From: Gyrodactylus bullatarudis
Taxonomy: Eukaryota > Platyhelminthes > Monogenea > Gyrodactylidea > Gyrodactylidae
Reading direction: 5' to 3'
NCBI GenBank assembly: GCA_012064415.1
Contig: SSNU01000243.1
Location: 63,023 to 127,022 of the forward strand
Length of the DNA: 64,000 bases
A model generated the notes under the pieces. That model had not been told where the DNA came from, did no database searches, and was given only the letters and a program-made list of their open reading frames with translations. Below, piece after piece: positions 26,801-39,700 of this stretch; the stretch's first letter is position 1; each line of letters starts with the position of its first letter. The position numbers and the translations under genes were made by a program.

Positions 26801-29800
26801 CATAATACAATCTTATTTTTCTGCTTCTCCCTTAGAAAAAAAACAGTCATAGGAAATAGGTGAGGTCGGAAGAGAGAATAAATATCTCCCATAATTATGC
26901 AATACATTTTAATGTCCCACTACCAGCATTTGAGTCTTGTTATCATCGTGTATCTACATTGCATATACAGTCATTTAAGATTTATTGTTCCCATTAAATG
27001 GAAATCGGGAGTCATGATTATTCAAGCAATATTCATCCACTATGACTGAATTTATCAGCAAAAGAAAACCAACTTTGAGTTAAGATGAAAATTTTTTTTA
27101 TTCCTAGTGATTTTAGCAAAGTTTGAAGAGTATATTTTGCAATTACAGTACTTCGTTGAATTGCTACTGTTAAAGGAAATTATATTCTATTTCCATCATA
27201 CTTAATTGGGGAGGAAAATGACAGAAGAGAATTACCAATTCCATACCATACCCAGTTTGTGAAGCTCCTTATTTCATAAATGTCGTAAAAAATTTCATCT
27301 TCCTGAATTATTAATAAAATACTCCAGTGTTCCCCACTAGAATCAATTACTCAGCTTTCACTAGCCAATAACTACAATGAACACTGAGAAGGCAACCAAA
27401 CTTGAGATCATGCATATATGGGATGAGCCAGTAGTTTTTACATATACTACACAACAATTAGGCAAATTAAGGGGAGCTAATTCCTTTAAATGAGTTCTCT
27501 TCGTTTTTGTGTTGACATGAACCAAGGGTTTCTCGATCTAAGTGGTTATCAATGTTCAGACTTGATGACACTGTGTTTAGAATTGTTGAATTTCAAGGTT
27601 CTTTTGTTTCACATTATAATTTATGTTGCTATTTGATAATATTCATTCATTGGAAAAATAATAATTACGCGTCGGCAAAAGATATTAGATTTTTATCAAT
27701 CTATTCTGAATGTAGGTGTTGTAGAGAAAATTTCCGGTTGTACAATAAACAACAAAAGACTTTAATCAAGGTCCTTAATTTTGAAAAAATGTATTGATTC
27801 AATTTCTTTCGTTCCCTTAGATCATTCAAGATGAATAGAGTTTTTTTTATTATTCCCCTATTCGTTTGTTTTCTTGGGGAAAATGTAACTTGTTTTACAT
27901 GTAAAATCAATTGAAGAGAAATTGCTACCTCTTCATTATTTACTGGATGGATTTATTTCACCTGTCAATTTAACAATGAATTTCCCTCTGAATCTTTGGA
28001 TATAATACATATTATTAGGAATGAAGGTGAAGTTTCCTTTTTCTCTGGTGGGTATTCCATTTAACTCTCTTAAATAAATAGAAGAACACATTAATTAGTC
28101 ATGAGAAATTATTTGGGAAAACTTTACACCCACACAGATCGTACTTTCTTCAATATATATTGCATATATGTAATGATATTCAATATTTTAGCAAGATTGT
28201 TGAATTTGAAACCTCTATCTCAAGATTATCCTGTAGGCCAGGTCAAGTTGAGAATCTATGATTTTTAAAAAAATCTAGATTTTTTCGTAAAAGAAATCAG
28301 ACCATGATGTCTGAAAGAAAAATATGGTCATTTTTCAAATTTCAATTAGGTGCCAAAATCTCATTTTTTCTGGAAATTTCTAGTGGATTTCAAAGTGGCA
28401 GTATGCTCAAAAGAAGTTTTTTAGGATCAGAATTAATCTCTTAAAAAACCAAAAAATTTTTGCCAGATCTCTGATAATCAAAATTTCATTGATTAATTCA
28501 TATTTATTATAATTGATTTTCTTTTAACTGATCTAGATCCTTCAAAACTTCTTTTGACCATTCTGCCCCTTTCAAACCAATAAAATATTTCAGTCCAGAG
28601 TTCGAAAATATGAGATTTCACGCCAAAATTTGAAAAATATTTACTTGAGTATAACACCCTAATCAAAGGTACTCAGTAGGCTCCTTGAGAATATTTTTCC
28701 TCAAATGAAATTCATTCATCAGTTTTTACTTTTGTTCTCATTCCATAGTTGGAGATGATTTTATCTATCCTTATTTGTAACGTATCATTTTTGTTTTCCT
28801 TTTGGGGACAAAAGATATTCATTCACAATTTAATGTTTCGCTATGCTTTCCATTACAGTTCATCATCATCTATTTTTTTCCTAACAAATACAACTCCTTT
28901 CATGGTTGGTTATTCAATGTTCTCATTCACATTTTTCTTTACTTTATTATGTAATGTCTTTATTAAAATTTATTATGCCCGTTTTTACTTCTTTTTCTAT
29001 TAATTTTATAGTTTTTTTCTCTCTCCCTCTCACATTCTTTGCTAAGGAACTCTCTGGGCAGGATGGTATTTTTCTCGTTTCTATACTTCATCCCTTTAAT
29101 TACGTAGTTATTTAATCCATTAAATAGTTTTTATGATCTCATACATTACAAGAAGGGGGAAACATTACAATTTTATAACGAGCAGTATCTGTAGAATGTC
29201 AGAAAAGTTCATTTCTTCACCAGATGAGTTATCTCGTATGATTGTAAGAATCAGTGTTCAAGAACATTCTTATTGAGAAATACATTTCCTTAAATTTTTC
29301 TGGTCATTTCTTAAAAACTTAATTGGGAGAAATAAGATAGTTTTGTCATTGAACAGTCATAAATTATAATAGTAGTCTGCAGCATAAAAACTATAAATGA
29401 GTCACTAAAATTCTATTTCACACCTAACTTTAGAATACACAAGCTTAGCAGCATACACTCTGGATAATGGGGATGTTTACCTCCCAACAAAAACTCTGGT
29501 TCTTAAATCACCCATGCCAACCCATGACTTTCCCTCGTATACTCTTCAAAAGACAACCAGCCAGCGTAATCGTTCAATTCCATATTCCTCGAATACAATG
29601 ACTACACCTCCAAATAATGATGCCTATCAGGTATGTGAAGTAGTGACATTAAAATTAACGATTTAAATGAGATGATCTGTAGAAAATTTCCACTAGAAAT
29701 CATCGATAAACTTTTGAATTTCTTCAATGAAAATTATAAAGAAACGAGGTGTTAATAAATGTATCTCTGATAGGGGATCATAACTAATAATGGAGTGAAA

Positions 29801-30602
29801 GAAATTTTGAGCAAATTAAAAAAAATCATGGAAAATGGAAATAAATTCACTTTCATCTCTCATCATCCATTACAACTGAGAGGGGGGAGGGGCTGGGATG
29901 ATGTTTCATTTCAGGCTATAGAGCAGAGGATACTATCTTTCCCAAAGAACAATATTTGCTCAATTTGATGACATAGAAATTATTTAATGCATCTTCAGAA
30001 AAATTGCATACTATCATAATTATTGATCAAAATTGTATTATTCCTATAGAGAACTCTGAGTAAAAGTTCAACAGATCAGCTAAACTGGCCAAATTCACAT
30101 CATCAGGTCCGTTTGGTATCCCCAAAATCCATGATAAAGAACCAAGCAATATCCCCTCACTCCACACTATCTTCTACAGAATGTTTTGAGAATATTCGCC
30201 TGAGTCCTAGTGAGATAGTTCTCAATCAAAAGTCAAAAACACTGAACAAATATGATTTGGCGGAAATGATAAAAACCAATGATAAGAGTGAGCAATTTTT
30301 ATTAATCAGGAATTTGTCTCCTTCTAAGGTCATAGTCTAATTAAAAATTGAGTAAAACGGAAACTGTTCTTAGTTAATATTGAATTTATTCTCTTTCAGG
30401 GCTAATGAGTAATCACGAGGAAAATAACTCTACAGGAACAGCAAACTCGACTGATTGGTCACAAAACTATACCCCTCTTATTGAGAACCAGTTGAAGAAT
30501 ACGAAAAATTCCAACTCAATCCAAAATCAACTAAACGAAACTGTTCCCAACGAACAAATGATTACATTCAACAACTCAAATTCCCTATCGAGCTTTGTAT
30601 AA
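14819..30602 (+). CDS. Protocadherin-like adhesion receptor
   Basis: Ten exons: 14819-15742, 19053-19277, 19926-21017, 21573-21812, 24475-24566, 24630-24805, 24864-25106, 29434-29630, 30050-30287, 30400-30602. They sum to 3,630 nt and 1,209 residues with every phase consistent. A signal peptide covers about residues 1-20. Six or seven extracellular cadherin repeats follow, shown by calcium-site linkers ITDLNDNLP, MDTNDNSP, VENCNDHSP, VKDLNDNPP, VTDINDNAP and VKDINDNIP and by LDRE motifs. A single membrane helix sits at about 910-938 (AAIVVCIFLGVLATFAILY). The ~270-residue cytoplasmic tail is Ser, Thr and Asn rich and has no catenin-binding region I can recognise. This is a calcium-dependent cell-adhesion receptor of protocadherin type. 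Repeat 3 is short and its linker (NCNDH) departs from the DxNDN rule. AATAAA lies at 30729. Confidence 0.92.
15743..19052 (+). other. First intron of the cadherin gene, 3.3 kb
   Basis: GT-AG intron between exons 1 and 2. It contains the foldback element at 16383-16840, a short GATA tetranucleotide run near 18326, and otherwise AT-rich non-coding sequence. The open frame at 16442-16849 lies within the foldback and is not a gene. Confidence 0.7.
16383..16840. repeat. Foldback (inverted-repeat) element, copy 1
   Basis: Two arms in opposite orientation. Bases 16454-16502 are an exact 49-base reverse complement of 16741-16789. Weaker matching continues outward to 16383 (gaatctatgattttt) and 16840 (its reverse complement). 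About 240 bases lie between the perfect arms. A diverged relative lies at 28251-28640. It looks like a MITE-like or foldback transposable element, with no coding capacity. Confidence 0.85.
21813..24474 (+). other. Cadherin intron 4, 2.7 kb
   Basis: GT-AG intron of AT-rich sequence. I see no gene, exon or recognisable repeat in it; the open frames at 21938 and 22150 look like chance. Confidence 0.6.
25107..29433 (+). other. Cadherin intron 7, 4.3 kb
   Basis: Large GT-AG intron between the membrane-helix exon and the cytoplasmic-tail exons. It contains the second foldback element at 28251-28640. The open frames at 27552 and 28749 are not convincing genes. Confidence 0.6.
28251..28640. repeat. 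Foldback (inverted-repeat) element, copy 2
   Basis: It begins with the same gaatctatgattttt as copy 1 and shares the blocks atggtcatttttcaaattt and tcaaagtgg. It is internally inverted: bases near 28390-28430 (gctcaaaagaagttttttag) pair imperfectly with those near 28543-28590. Copy 2 is more degraded than copy 1, and its outer limits are approximate. Confidence 0.65.
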
Positions 30603-31000
30603 ATTTCTTGTTCTTCTTAACCCCGTTTTACTACTGAAATGACCGAAATTAGAATCTGTGATAGATGAAATCAAAATGGAAAGATTAACAATAATCCTAT
30701 ATATATAGAATTTCATATGCGATTTGATAATAAATGATAAGCAAATTATTATTATTAATATACAAACTATCTAAACTACTGTAAAAATTATTGTATTGCC
30801 AATAAGGAAAATCTGCTAAAGAATTAACCTGTTTTTTAATGGAACAGAAATTATTCTTCTGTATAGAAATAACTGATAATTTTCCTCGCTATAAAATTTA
30901 AAATTTGTAAATTATACTTTTTATTTTAATTCCTGTGAAAAACCGATCTTAAGAAAAGTTTGCTCATTTGAGAAAGATTTGAATAAATTCCTCTCTAGAG

Positions 31001-31328
31001 AATACAGGCGATGTGGACAGTGTTGACCAGCTAGTAAAATACTATAGCTCAGAGAGATCAAGTTACAACTCATGCGTTTTATACAGCATGCAAAATTTTG
31101 TGGAGCCTAATAGCAAGACGTGTTTTTATTTAAGAACTAGCGACAAGTTTCGTGAAGCTGAAATCGAATAAAAGAAAATTAGATTGTACCTATGTGTTTA
31201 GAGCCTCCAAAAATATGCCTGAAATAGTTTCTGATGAGAAAAAGTGTAGGATTTGTCCAAGAAGCTCAGACAAAACTGGCTATAAAAAGTGCTCAAAATG
31301 TGATTTTTCATCATTGTATTATTCGTGA
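31001..31328 (+). pseudogene. piggyBac-like transposase, C-terminal fossil
   Basis: Two adjacent frames together carry the C-terminal landmarks of piggyBac transposases. Frame one (31001-31171) reads GDVDSVDQLVKYYSSER, matching the conserved GVDxVDQ block that holds a catalytic aspartate; it stops at 31169. Frame two (to 31328) reads KKCRICPRSSDKTGYKKCSKC, matching the Cys-rich zinc domain at the protein end. The final cysteine and histidine part is lost to a stop. The frame change, stop, small size and missing N-terminal catalytic part show a dead element. No terminal inverted repeats or TTAA target duplication were identified. Confidence 0.75.
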
Positions 31329-34300
31329 AAATTTTTTGCCTTCTTACGGTATAGTGGTGTATGAATCTCTAATTTGCGATTTAAGAAAAAATGTTCATTT
31401 GTGATAAGAGGGTACAAAATGACGATCAAAATAGAACAGTTAACTCTCACTACATTAGTTCTCATTCTCTTGCTCTATTTCTGTAAGAAGTACATATCAT
31501 TTGGGATGAAAAAGAACAAGATTACATTAATATTAACTTAATTATTATCAATTACTATCACTATGCTCGTCAAAAATACATGAGAAAACATAACATGTAT
31601 TTTAGACAGCATCATCTATTTATTTACAAGCTACCAACTGCTCATCATTCATGCATGTGAGTAGAAACAAAATTTTACTAACCCTTCCGGATTTTTGTTG
31701 AAACGTCTTTCTATGGTCTGTGACAACAAAAAAGCTTTCATTTCCCTAGAGATATTGATTGGGGAAAGAATATTATATCCAAATTGAATTCAAAAAGCTT
31801 CAAGTACTTCTCAAGAATTAAATCTAGTTAAATTAGAATGGATTTCCTGACATCTAGACAGGACAACCCAAGAAAATTATTATGTTTTCCTAATTTTATT
31901 CAAAAAAAATCAGAAACTAGCCAATACTCAAGAAGATATTGTCAAGAAGACAGCATTGCATGACAATAAATAAATTTCGGGTATTGAAGTGTTGCATGTT
32001 TTTTGAGTCGATTTGATCAAGATCCTGATTAAAAAAGGAACTTAATTTTTCTGTCCTCTGATAATTATAATTTACTACATACATTCTCTATTTTATTATA
32101 ATAGAATAATTATTCATATCGAGTTATTTGCGAATAAAAACATTACAATAATTAACTTTTTATTAGAATTCTTTCATATTAAACAAATATATACTTTTAA
32201 TTACATTGTGCAATTACATTATGATGACAGAATAATAGGGAGAGAAAAAAACACTTTTTGATGATACTTTTATCAATTATTCTATATAGATTCTATATTA
32301 TAGAATCAATTTCACTAAAAAGTAAAATGTTTCACACGTCTAACAACACCAGTAAACATATTAGATTACCTATAAAATTATTTATTTATTATTGAGAAAT
32401 TTATCTTGTTTTACAACTATTGTTTTGGTGATGAAATTAATCAATAGCTGAAAAACGAAAGTAGTATCCTACCCCCTATCCCTCTGTACTATCCTTATTA
32501 ACAGACATTCGAATGATCCGATGATCAAAAGAATGATTGTCAGTCAGAGAGTAATGAAGGTAAAAAAATTAGTCAGTCGATTTTCGATAGGAAGTTTGAC
32601 CCACACCCCCAAGCTCCTCTTCATCCTTAATCTACTCCTTGCAGTGATGTTGAAATAGAGATAAATTTTTAGTTTTCTTGAAAAGCCTATGCTCGTCGAA
32701 TCATAAATAAAGGGAAATAGTTTAAATCAAATGAAATGCGGAAAGTATTGTAATAATTTGTAAGTAAACGAAGGATTTGTAATTAATCTGTATGACATCG
32801 GAAAAGATACATTACTGGGGAAAGTACAAATCTATCGATCATGGTGAAGAATTCTTTTAGTCCAGCTTATCAATCAAGATTGAGAGAGCGAGAGAAAGGG
32901 AAATTCTCCGAACTTTTAATTAATTAACTTTCAAAGTGTATTAGTTTCAGAGAAAGAATTTCATTTTAGAAAATTAAACACTTTGAGAATTGACAATCTC
33001 ATGGAAAACAAAGCTGAACAAGTTAATTTGTTGCCATGGTTTTCATTTTTCCCATTAATATAAAAGTTTTATTACTAAAATGAATACAATTTGTAGACGT
33101 CATAAATAAGAGTTTCCCATTTCTCTAGGAGTTTCTTTTATTCACTTTATTTACTTCTTACTCGATTAAAAATATATGGTTTGAATCAAAACTTTTGGTC
33201 TAATAGGAAATAAGAAACTGTTTTCAAACGCTATTCCCACCTCTAGGCATACATGATAATATGTTTCAATTAACGTTGGATAGATATAAATAAGGGAAAA
33301 TGTCACCAAAGAATTTTTCAGAAAAAGTTGAAATAAATTAAGTTATCTGTGGAAAGAATACATCAAAGGTATTCCATGAAAGTGTAAAATTAGAGTAAAG
33401 AATAAATCTTTATTTTGAAAATAAAAAAGAAGAAAGTAAAGCTGAATATTGTGTTGCATTCTTTTCATTTTTCACTAGAAAATCTTGTTATCGTCCGGTA
33501 TTATTAAAGACTTTTGAATGAAAAAATGAGAGAGTTGATATGGTTAAAGAAAAAGTAGTCTTTTACCTAGCAAAAGTAACATTTCCCGTTGAACTAAAAT
33601 TGCCCTAATGAGATAAAATCTCTCGTTTCCGGAAAGTGAAAAACCAATTCTGCACAGATTGCAAAATCTCTTGGATATGTAGATAAAAAAGCAATATTTT
33701 GACTGATTTGTGAGCAGTACTCTCTGTATGTTCTTCATCTGAAAACCAACTACTATATCACTGAGTGTAGGTTAACTTTTCCTCCTTCTCTTGTGATAAG
33801 ATCAACTCTGTTATCAGTTATTTCCACTTGAAGAAACAGAATTTAAGCATTTATTCCGATTCCATTTCCGGGTTTTACTCACTCTTGAACATAATTGTCT
33901 TGAGGAATTGTCTCTGTATTTAGAATAGAATATTTTATAATTCCATTAGTAAAATAACACATTATTTATTACAGTAATAAATTATGACAGACTATGAAAA
34001 GTCAATGCAATGGATTCGTTTTCATTTGTATCATCAATGTTAAAAAGCCCTCAGTGTGCTATTTTCATTTAGATTCAAGACTAGAAAATGAAATGTTGAG
34101 AATCATTTTCAGCACTTCTAAGATGAGTCTTGTGGCAGCTTTGTCCATTGAATAATATCATTTCTCTGTTCAATATATAGGTAGAAAATGATGTAATTTA
34201 TCTCAAAGTATACATTTAATGAAAATAATTATTAGATTAAAATTGACTTTTTACACTACAATAATCAGAAAAATAATCAAAAATTTAGGAATGATAGTAG

Positions 34301-35239
34301 TTAAAATAGGAATTTCATCTGCAAAGTGCATCAATTTGATTGACAGATGTAAGCATAGAATAGTTAAAGTTCTTCTCATTTTCTATGGAAATTCTGCTAT
34401 TAAGCAATTTTTTGATCAAATCCTAAATATTTGATTCGATATTTTTTTCTTTTGTATTTTTTAAAGTGGGTTGTAATTTCTTTTTCTCTGAACAACTCAC
34501 CATAGTCAGTGACTATTCTCATAGAACGAACCATATTTCCTATAATCTCCCTCGGGTATGAACTAAAGTCGTAAATTTAAATTAAAAATTTCCACCAACC
34601 TAAAAATTCATATTTTACTACACTTATTAATTAACAGACAATTTTAAAGGTTTATGAAGATATAAAAAATAATAATTCTTTTGCAGCAAACGACTTTTGC
34701 TCAAAATTATAACACAGTCTTACATGGAAAAATTCTACTCAATGATATTTTCCACTATTGTAGAGAATTTTTCGGTGATTTCAGATTTTTCAGAGAGTTT
34801 AGTGTATGTGCTCCATAAAAAATTCTACAATAGATTTTTTGAGTTGTTCGGTAAAAACTGAAAACCCGACTTGCAGTGGTTTGCCTTTCAATAGAGAAAA
34901 ACATGAATGATATAGAAAGACAGAAATTACATCTTGTTCAGGAATAAATTCTTAACAAAAGAGTAGTGTGTAATGAATTCGATTCGGATAGTGGCTATTT
35001 TGGGCTAAGAGTGTATAAATGCTGGATCTCAATAAGCCATGCCCAGAAGATCGCCTCTAAAAATGTTGTACAACAAATTTTGAATTTTTTTTTCTAAACT
35101 CGTATTTTTAGAATCGGATAAATTATAGCGAATTCTAAATCCATATACTACAAAGTAGCTATTTGTTATAATAGTAATTTTGAGGAAAAAAGAGAAAATT
35201 TATCAAATTGAATTTATTCCAAATCATAAAAATTTACAT
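31329..35239. other. Intergenic, no gene seen
   Basis: About 3.9 kb of AT-rich sequence between the transposase fossil and the 3' end of OLA1. The short open frames at 33544 (minus) and 34219 (plus) lack splice support or family resemblance. AATAAA on the minus strand at 35213-35218 serves OLA1. Confidence 0.6.
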
Positions 35240-36546
35240 TTATTTCTTTTTCCCAGGATTGGGAGTGTTGAATTTGAAAAAGATGATGTCCCCATCTTCC
35301 ACCACATAATCTCGGCCTTTTAGAAGATACTTTCCTGCAGCCTATGTAAATAAATAAATTAATTAAAATTTAAAATCAATAGAACTAATCAATCATTAAA
35401 ATAAGACAAAACCAAATACCTTGCATTTAGCTTCTGATCCTTCCTCTTTAAAATCATTAAAGTGCATAACTTCAGCGGCTATGAAGCCTTTTTGCATATC
35501 AGTGTGAATCCTGCCAGCCGCCTGTGGGGCCTTGTATCCTTTCTGAATAATCCAAGCTTTAACTTCGTCCTTGCCAGCAGTGAAAAAGTATTGTAAATTC
35601 AAAGTTTGGAACCCAGTTTTGATGATTTTCGGGAGAAAGGATTGAGCCTTGAGTTCTTCGGTATTCTCTTCTAGAACTTTTTGTTCAAATTCAACGGAAA
35701 AGGGAATAATAGGAGCACCTTTGTCATTCTCGTCAAGAAAAGCTTTGACTTTAATAAGAAAAGGATTCTTTTTACGGAGGAAATCTTTCTCGGTAAGATT
35801 TAACAAATATATAATTGGCTTGGACGTGAGAAATAGATACTCGTTGAGAATTTCGATTTCAGCTGAAGTCCAATCATAAAACCGAATAGCCTTTGTATCC
35901 TCTTTGAGATAATTATAAACTTTGGCAATACAGTCATAAGCTGCTCTCTTTGATTTATCGTTTCCTCTAACAGCCAGGTTTTCTAATTTTTTATACTCTT
36001 TTTCAGCAAACTCTAAATCTTTGAGACGAAGTTCTTCATTTATTGTTTTTATATCATCAACAGGATCAATTACATTATTTACATGAATAATTTCCTCATT
36101 TTCAAAGATCCTCACAACATGATACAATGCATCGACACCTCGAATATCAGCAAGAAATGCGTTCCCTAACCCTTGACCTTGAGAAGCACCTTTAACAAGA
36201 CCAGCAATATCAACAATGTTCAAATGACCACACACATTGTTAGCAGGCTTGTGATGCTCAACAAGAAAATCAAATCTCTCATCTGGAATTGCAACTTTGC
36301 CTTAAGAAATTAGAAAATAGCTGAATTTACTAAAGTTTGGCTCAATTGTACAAAACGGGTAATTTTCAGCTGGAATTGAACATTTTGTCATGAGATTAAA
36401 GAATGAAGATTTTCTAAAACATGAAAATACTGGATTTACCCAACATTAGGCAGGCCTAGAATGCCACATTTTAGTTGGGTTCCTAATCTTCCCATAATAC
36501 ATGGCTTTTTTGATTCATCTTCTTTCTTTTTACTGTTCTTGGACAT
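35240..36546 (-). CDS. OLA1: Obg-like ATPase 1
   Basis: Four exons (36546-36440, 36413-36331, 36300-35420, 35341-35240) encode 390 residues, close to the ~396 of human OLA1. The introns are 26, 30 and 78 nt. The P-loop GLPNVGKSS is split by the 26-nt intron. The family-specific base-recognition region (LTEKDF, corresponding to NLSEKD) and the switch sequence [19 protein letters not shown] are present. The C-terminal TGS domain ends with [16 protein letters not shown] and PGKKK. OLA1/YchF proteins are translation-factor GTPases with altered specificity that hydrolyse ATP and act in the cytosol in stress and ribosome-linked regulation. The gene is complete, with AATAAA just past the stop. It stands head to head with the Shank gene. 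Confidence 0.97.
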
Positions 36547-36719
36547 GAGAGATGAATTATAGAGGCTTTGAGGTTAAATTCCTAAATCTATTCAAGTTAA
36601 ACAAATTTCAAAGGAGAATTTTATAAATTTGTTTAACTACCTTAAAACGTGTACATTTTTGAAATCAAATTATTCAATAATTATTATTCTAGCTCCAATC
36701 AATAATATGAAATATCAGT
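36547..36719. promoter_or_regulatory. Shared intergenic region of divergent OLA1 and Shank genes
   Basis: Only 173 bp lie between the OLA1 start codon (minus) and the Shank start codon (plus). Both 5' untranslated regions and promoters must fit here, so a bidirectional promoter is likely. No core element is claimed. Confidence 0.5.
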
Positions 36720-39700
36720 ATGTGTGACAGTGATTCTGGATTATCGATGAGTGTGAATGGGAATAGAAAAGACGGAGTAGATAACATAGTTCATATCAAA
36801 GTTAAAATAAATGAATTCAAATCAGAAGTATGAAATAAATTACTTATTTTCTAGAAAACATATAGCTTTCCTGAAAGTACTCTAATATCAAAGGTCAAAG
36901 CTCATATTTTGGAGGATTCGAACTTTAGATTAAAAGATTCTTTCAATTTCGATCTTTTTCTTCCACCAGCAAATGGCAAAGCTGGAAAGTTCTTGCAAGA
37001 AGAACGTATTTTGGCGGATTATCCTTTTTCCTCGTACGTAGGTTACCTGGAATTAAAATACAAGCAAAGAATATATAAATCAATCTCATTAAATTTGAGC
37101 AAGTTGAAGAAAATACATTCGAAAGCTAATCTAAAGTCGTTTGTTGAATATATTCAAAAGAATGATTGCAACTCAGTCAACAAAATGTTGCAAAAAGGTC
37201 TTGATCCCAATTATCAGTATAAAGAATCTGGAGGTAATTACATAGTTTATATCTTTCAAAGAATCTCCACTTTGCTATGCTGTGAAGCTTAAAAATCCTC
37301 GAGAAATGATTATGACCTTGGTTTCCGGTGGTGCTCATCTTGACTACAGGGCCATGGATAGTCTAACCCCTTTACACAAGGCCTCAATTATTGGGAATTT
37401 AGAATCAATCAAAGTGAGTAATAACATTGAATAGACCGATGATCTTTGGCCTTATCAGAATAATAATACTGCATTAAAAAATCCATTTTCTTAGTATACA
37501 GATGAAAGAATGGATAGAAAAACTGCGTTGACGCCCTCTCGTACCCTTAATTTATCATAATTTTTTTTATAATTTCAGTCACCCTTTTTCTTCTTCTCTG
37601 TAGATATTTGGATAACTAGAAGTTTTTTTTAACGATGATTCATTCATTCTTCCTATTGTTGTGTTTGCATAAATCTTGGGGAAATGTACTCACATAAGCT
37701 ATGACATTTAGAGAATTTCTGATCATTTTCCTTACTCTGTAGATTATGGCTGATAATAGAATCATAATCCATGAGAACAAAGGTTCCCTACATTAAACTT
37801 GTTTAAATATTTTCTTCTAGACAGTGAAAGAGGGGTATATTCACTTATTTTCTAAATCGTGATTACATTTTAAATGATTTGGAATTATTTAAAAATTTTC
37901 CCCCTATAACATGTATGTACATTGTGTATATTGAAGATTCAAGTTTCATTAACATCTATCAGACTGAATAAAGACATCTTCTTCATCTTATAATAATAAT
38001 TTAATTGCAAGAATATATTGTCTTTTATTTTTTCCTGCCCAGACACAACCTTATCCCTGAAATTTTTTTTCCCTTTTTGCTAATATTTTGTGTCTCATTT
38101 CTTGTATTACACATTGCTTGTACTGTAGGGATGAAAAAATAATTCTCTTTCGAATCATTCTCCCTGCCTTATTCTGGATTTTTGAAAAATCAAAATTATT
38201 AATTAACATATTCTCCTTCTTCCCAAGGATACACAAGTTTTTTTTTCTAATTTAAGTCAATAAAAAATCAAAGTTTATTCGTACAAAAATGAAAACTGTA
38301 TGAAATAGGAGGGGGGGGGTGCGTGGATAGTTTTAATATCAACGACCTTGTGCAAAAGTATATTTTAAAATTTCCAAAATTTCAGACTCTCCTGGATCTA
38401 GGTCAATCTCCAATGTGTAAAGATTCCCGGGGTCTGACTCCTCTTTATCATGCTATCATATCAGATGCCCCAGCTCTTTGTATTGAACGCCTCTTATTCG
38501 ATCATTCACCCTTGGGAGTGGAAGATGAAAATGGATTACAAGAAATTCATCAGGTAAGTCCTTATCCTTCCTTATCCGCATCAAGATCAAGTTACTTTCC
38601 AAAGCTAATTTGATTATCGTTTCATTTGTTAGTTTCGATTAATTTTTATGACATGACTTTTGTTTTATCAAAAAGGACTAAACTTTGACCTTAGAAAATA
38701 TTCTCCGTGAGCAGAATTAACTTTTCATTCTACATTGATGAACCGAAATAATATACATTGATTCTTTCAGTTAACTATATCTAAAATGCTCTGAATTGAA
38801 AATGTGTATTTTACTTTTTAAATTCTAATGACTAATTTCTGTCAATGTGAGTTCTCACTCAGCTACATGCATTCAGTATATGGATGAAATGAATAAACTC
38901 ATTTGAAAGATAAAGATGGCTTAAGTAAGTAAAAAGATTAAATCATCAAGACGAAACCATATTTCGGACAGGTATCCCGGATTTCTCACAATAGGGATTT
39001 CCTTTGGGAATAAGGTTAACTTTGATGTTGTTTTAAAAGTACTATTCAAAAAATAGGACATATTATGTAATACTTGTCTCGAATAAACCAAGATATTTAT
39101 CTAATAGTTGTACAATAGAAATAAAGTACATGATACTCTATTACTGTAGATATCTTGGATAGATAACTAAACTTTTATTTCATCACTAGTAGTAATAGTA
39201 TTATGGAAAGAGGTTGAAAGTGTAGGAGCAAATTTTGTTCCCTGTCCCCAGTAAGATTAAAGTTGCTTTGAATAATGAAATCCATCATTTTCATCTCATA
39301 ATTATCATCATTACATTAGTTAATGTAGTATAAAGTAGAGAGTTAACGGTAATATAGTAGTGCATGTTAAAAAGATGAATCCTTAATTTTTCCATGAACA
39401 GATATGATCGCTTCTCGGTAAAGCTGCAGTAGTCATAAAAAATATTGTATTCCTTATGAGGTATAAATTGCTTCCAAGTGGTTCTACTGCTAATTGTGAA
39501 GAACTTGCTAGGTAAAGTGACATTATTACCTTGGGAAAAAATTGTTTTCTTTCCTACTTTGACGAACCAACGGTTTTTTTATCATTCCTCTCTTCAGTTT
39601 CTTCGTGGGATAGAATCGTTCACTTTCCTTTTCTTTATTCTATACATGAATAGAAGGATGATAATAAATGTTTTTCTCTTTCTGGAAAAGGGGGAGGGAC

